From the IMG/VR virus record IMGVR_UViG_3300045283_000114, positions 1 to 47,904 of that record: a DNA stretch of 47,904 nucleotides; one strand, given 5' to 3'. This document shows positions 45,524 through 47,904 of this stretch, one piece after another (position 1 is the stretch's first letter; each line of letters begins with the position of its first letter). Source of the stretch: a virus. The translations under genes and the position numbers were made by a program. A model generated the notes under the pieces. The model was not told the DNA's origin and did no database searches. It worked only from the letters and a program-made list of their open reading frames with translations.

Positions 45524-47904
45524 TGGCTGACGGACTTCCCACCGTTCCCGATCGACCACCCGGCTCGCTCACGCCGCACGAGCGCGCGCTGCCGGTGCCG
45601 CGCGTGGAGCAGCCGCAGGTGGTCGTGCCGCATGTTGGCGCGCGCCAGATCGAAACCCCGAAGGTCGGCACGCTCTCAGGTGGCTTTGAGCTTTTTGGCA
45701 GAGTGCTCAACCAGGCGGCCGACGAAGGCATGGAAGTCGCCTCGGTGATGGCGAAAGAGGCCGGCTTGAAGTCGGTCACGCTCGACGCCGATGGCAATCT
45801 GCAAGTCACAAAATACCCGATCGTCGGCAGGGCCGCGGAGAGTTTCAAGAGTGCGATGCAGACGAGCGCCGTCATGCAAGGCGAGGCGACGATCGCGAAA
45901 GATATGGTCGACCTGGCGCAGCAATTCAAAAATGATCCCGAAGGTTTCCGCAGCGCAGCACAGGCTTATCGGCAGGAGAAGACCGCGCAGTACGAAGCAA
46001 TAAGCCCGGCGGTTTCGCTGTCGCTCGGCCACGCGATCGACATGCGGGCGATCGAACATTATCGCGGGATGCTTAATCGCCAGGAGGGCGAGAGCCTCAA
46101 GATCGCGGCATCTTCGATCGGCGCGCAGATTTCGGCAACTTCGAATGAGCTCTTTGCGCAGTTTCTCGGTGGCAAGGGCTATGACGACAAGGGCAACTTC
46201 ACGCCCGAGGCCGCTTCGCGGTTGCAGAAGATCACGGCGCTAGAAGGCCAGTACGCCAGCAATCCGCGCTATGGCGTCTCGAAAGATGAAGTCGACTACC
46301 GCATGGCGCAGCTCAAGAGCGAGCTCCGTGTCGCTGACATGCAATACCGTGTCGGCGAGGTCTTTGACAAAGACGGCCCGGAAGCTGCCGGCGCACTGGC
46401 GGAAACCATCAAGACCGATCCGACGCTGCAACTGACGCCAAGCGAACGTCTGAGCTCGTATCACCGCGTCATCGCCGAGGTCCAACGGAGGGCCGGCGTC
46501 CAGACCGCCAACGACAAGTCGATCGAAAAGAAGATACAAGCCGCGTTCGAAATGGCGACGAACGGCGATGCAGTGCCGCCAGAGCCCAAAGAGGTTCTCC
46601 GGCGCCAGGTTGAGGAATCAAAAAATCCGGACCTGAAAGTAGCGCTACAACAGGTCGAGGCCGTGCAGCCGATCATGGCCGATCTCCGCAAGGGCAGTCC
46701 GGCCGACGTCGAGCGCTTTCTCAATGACGTCGAAGAAAACATCACCAAGAATGGCCTCACGCCAGAGACTTCGGCGATGCGTGCCGGCGGTTTCGCATTG
46801 CTCAAGAAAATGCGCGACGGGATCAAAGACGATCCGCTGCAATGGGCGAGCCGTACCGGCGCGGTGCGCGTGGCGCCGATTGATTGGTCCGCGCCTGATG
46901 CAATGCAACAGATGCGTGATCGCGTTGGCAAGGCCGAGGCCGTCGCGCAGAAGTACGGCCAGGTGCCGACGTATCTCACAAAGGACGAAGCCGCGGCGAT
47001 CGGCGCGGTCGCACAGCGCGGCGGCCAGCCGCTTCGCGACATCGCGCAGGGCATCGTGCAAGGGTTCGGAGATCGTGCGCCGCGGGTGCTCGGCGAAGTC
47101 TCAGGCGAATCCCCGGTGCTCGGCCAGCTCGGCCGTCTGCTTGCGAGCGGCCATGTCGCGCCGTCGTTTGTGCTCGATGCGAGTGACGCCGTGGCACTAC
47201 GCAACAATCCCGATTTCAAGAACCGTTTCCCGCGGTGGGCCGACAAGGAGAGCGACGCGATCCGCATGGATCAAAACGAAGTGACGCGCAAAGAATACGC
47301 CGCCGCGTTCACCTTGCAGCCGGACGCCGGGCGGGCGATGGAGGCGACGGCACAGGCGGCCTACTTCAACCGCGCCATCCGCAATGGCTACACGCCAAAA
47401 CCGACAGAAGACAAAGAGGGCTCGCTAAAGGCATACACGCTCGCACTGCAACAGGCGGCCGGTCGCACCACTGTCGGCGGCGTCAACTACGGCGGTATTG
47501 CTGACTACGGCATAAGGCCCGGAACATGGTTCACATCGAACAGGGTTTACGTCCCGCCGAACATTGTTTCAGATCGTTTCAAAGACGTGATCGGCGCGCT
47601 GACACCCGCCGATGTCGCCGGCGCGGTCGACGCTAAGGGTGCGCAATATGCCGTGGGCGCTTTCAGGGACTCAATCCCCGTGTGGAACGGTCGCGCCTAT
47701 CAATTCTCGCAAGGCGATCCTACCGGCGACGATCCGCGGTGGATCAGGGGGCGCAACGGTCTGCCGTTCGAGGTCAACATCAACGCGCTCGAGCCGGTGC
47801 TGCGCAAGCGCGTGCCCGAAGCCTATGGCGACCGAGAGCGCCACAGCATGTTAGGCAATCCGTTCATCAGCACGGCAGAGGCCGCCACCCTCATCAATCC
47901 GACG
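45523..47904 (+). CDS. Internal virion / ejection protein, partial at window end
   Basis: ATG 45523 overlaps the preceding stop (TAATG). The frame stays open for 794 codons to the last base. The protein is mostly helical and Glu/Ala/Arg-rich (KEAGLKSVTLDADGNLQVTK, AQAYRQEKTAQYEAISPAVS), with no recognised enzyme motif, as expected for gp15-like internal virion proteins. If circular, it ends at 78 after about 819 residues, followed by the 691-aa and 844-aa ejection proteins. The C-terminal half includes DYGIRPGTWFTSNRVYVPPN and PFISTAEAATLINP. Confidence 0.7.
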   Translation, partial: MADGLPTVPDRPPGSLTPHERALPVPRVEQPQVVVPHVGARQIETPKVGTLSGGFELFGRVLNQAADEGMEVASVMAKEAGLKSVTLDADGNLQVTKYPIVGRAAESFKSAMQTSAVMQGEATIAKDMVDLAQQFKNDPEGFRSAAQAYRQEKTAQYEAISPAVSLSLGHAIDMRAIEHYRGMLNRQEGESLKIAASSIGAQISATSNELFAQFLGGKGYDDKGNFTPEAASRLQKITALEGQYASNPRYGVSKDEVDYRMAQLKSELRVADMQYRVGEVFDKDGPEAAGALAETIKTDPTLQLTPSERLSSYHRVIAEVQRRAGVQTANDKSIEKKIQAAFEMATNGDAVPPEPKEVLRRQVEESKNPDLKVALQQVEAVQPIMADLRKGSPADVERFLNDVEENITKNGLTPETSAMRAGGFALLKKMRDGIKDDPLQWASRTGAVRVAPIDWSAPDAMQQMRDRVGKAEAVAQKYGQVPTYLTKDEAAAIGAVAQRGGQPLRDIAQGIVQGFGDRAPRVLGEVSGESPVLGQLGRLLASGHVAPSFVLDASDAVALRNNPDFKNRFPRWADKESDAIRMDQNEVTRKEYAAAFTLQPDAGRAMEATAQAAYFNRAIRNGYTPKPTEDKEGSLKAYTLALQQAAGRTTVGGVNYGGIADYGIRPGTWFTSNRVYVPPNIVSDRFKDVIGALTPADVAGAVDAKGAQYAVGAFRDSIPVWNGRAYQFSQGDPTGDDPRWIRGRNGLPFEVNINALEPVLRKRVPEAYGDRERHSMLGNPFISTAEAATLINPT

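Noticed and set aside
1-47904. Terminal direct repeats or cos ends
   Set aside because: The first and last bases share no visible repeat or complementary overhang; the in-frame join argues for circular permutation rather than fixed ends.

Overview
The window looks like the whole genome, or nearly so, of a temperate podovirus with a short T7/BPP-1-type tail, probably infecting an alphaproteobacterium of the Rhizobiales (Bradyrhizobium-like). Evidence for the phage type is a podoviral TerL, portal, scaffold, capsid and tail-tube set with T7-like internal virion genes and tail fibre. Evidence for the host is GC-rich DNA, a GapR-like protein, a BA14K-like secreted protein, a ribbon-helix-helix protein of a type common in alphaproteobacteria, and several small families I associate with Rhizobiales prophages. 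No tRNA, rRNA, CRISPR array, insertion sequence, integrase, DNA polymerase, primase or helicase was recognised. The open frame at the right edge (45523-47904) ends on a complete codon, and position 1 continues it in frame to a stop at 78. The gene order across that join is also the normal T7-like order, so the window is best read as a circular or circularly permuted molecule cut inside an internal virion gene.

Layout. (1) 0-9.0 kb, plus strand: internal virion (ejection) proteins, a T7-type tail fibre with an unexpected N-terminal signal peptide, then a lysis cassette (GH108 endolysin, two-helix holin, permuted NlpC/YiiX-type protein, coiled-coil membrane protein). (2) 9.0-13.7 kb, minus strand: an early leftward operon of small genes, YqaJ-type exonuclease, ssDNA-annealing protein, small ORFs, an excisionase-like HTH and a radical SAM protein, many joined by ATGA/GTGA overlaps. 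(3) 13.7-14.45 kb: a lambda-like immunity region in the order PL/OL, repressor, PRM/OR/PR, Cro-like protein, with 15-bp operators of the form TATGC-N5-GCAtA. A further operator lies before the GapR-like gene and another at 18.28 kb. (4) 14.5-18.2 kb: rightward early genes (GapR-like, RuvC-like resolvase, small proteins) and oppositely oriented accessory genes.

(5) 18.5-24.7 kb: a small-terminase candidate separated from TerL by about 5.7 kb of tiny accessory genes. Many are predicted exported or membrane products: a BA14K-like protein, a Cys-rich secreted protein, two lipoproteins and several one- or two-helix peptides. Others are an alpha/beta-hydrolase-like protein, a beta-helix protein, a HiPIP-like four-Cys protein and a mini-gene resembling the N-terminal arm of the major capsid protein. 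(6) 24.7-32.5 kb: TerL, portal, Bbp19-like protein, scaffold, a 70-aa protein, major capsid protein and Bbp16-like cement protein. (7) 32.5-41.6 kb: an unusual block of beta-rich, Ala/Thr/Gly-rich structural proteins. Five carry Sec-type signal peptides, one has nested tandem repeats, and one is a GH16-like candidate depolymerase fused to an Ig-like domain and a copy of the 70-aa domain. (8) 41.6 kb to the end: tail tubular proteins A and B and internal virion proteins, running into region 1.

Working together: the repressor is expected to hold PL and PR off. Lytic growth would express exonuclease plus annealing protein on the left and GapR-like plus RuvC-like proteins on the right, with host replication machinery doing DNA synthesis, followed by the rightward late genes. 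The most unusual points are the export signals on tail-type proteins, the capsid-arm mini-gene, reuse of a 70-aa head-region domain, the radical SAM gene in the early operon, and a strand-specific GTGCGTTGC motif about 40 nt before four genes.
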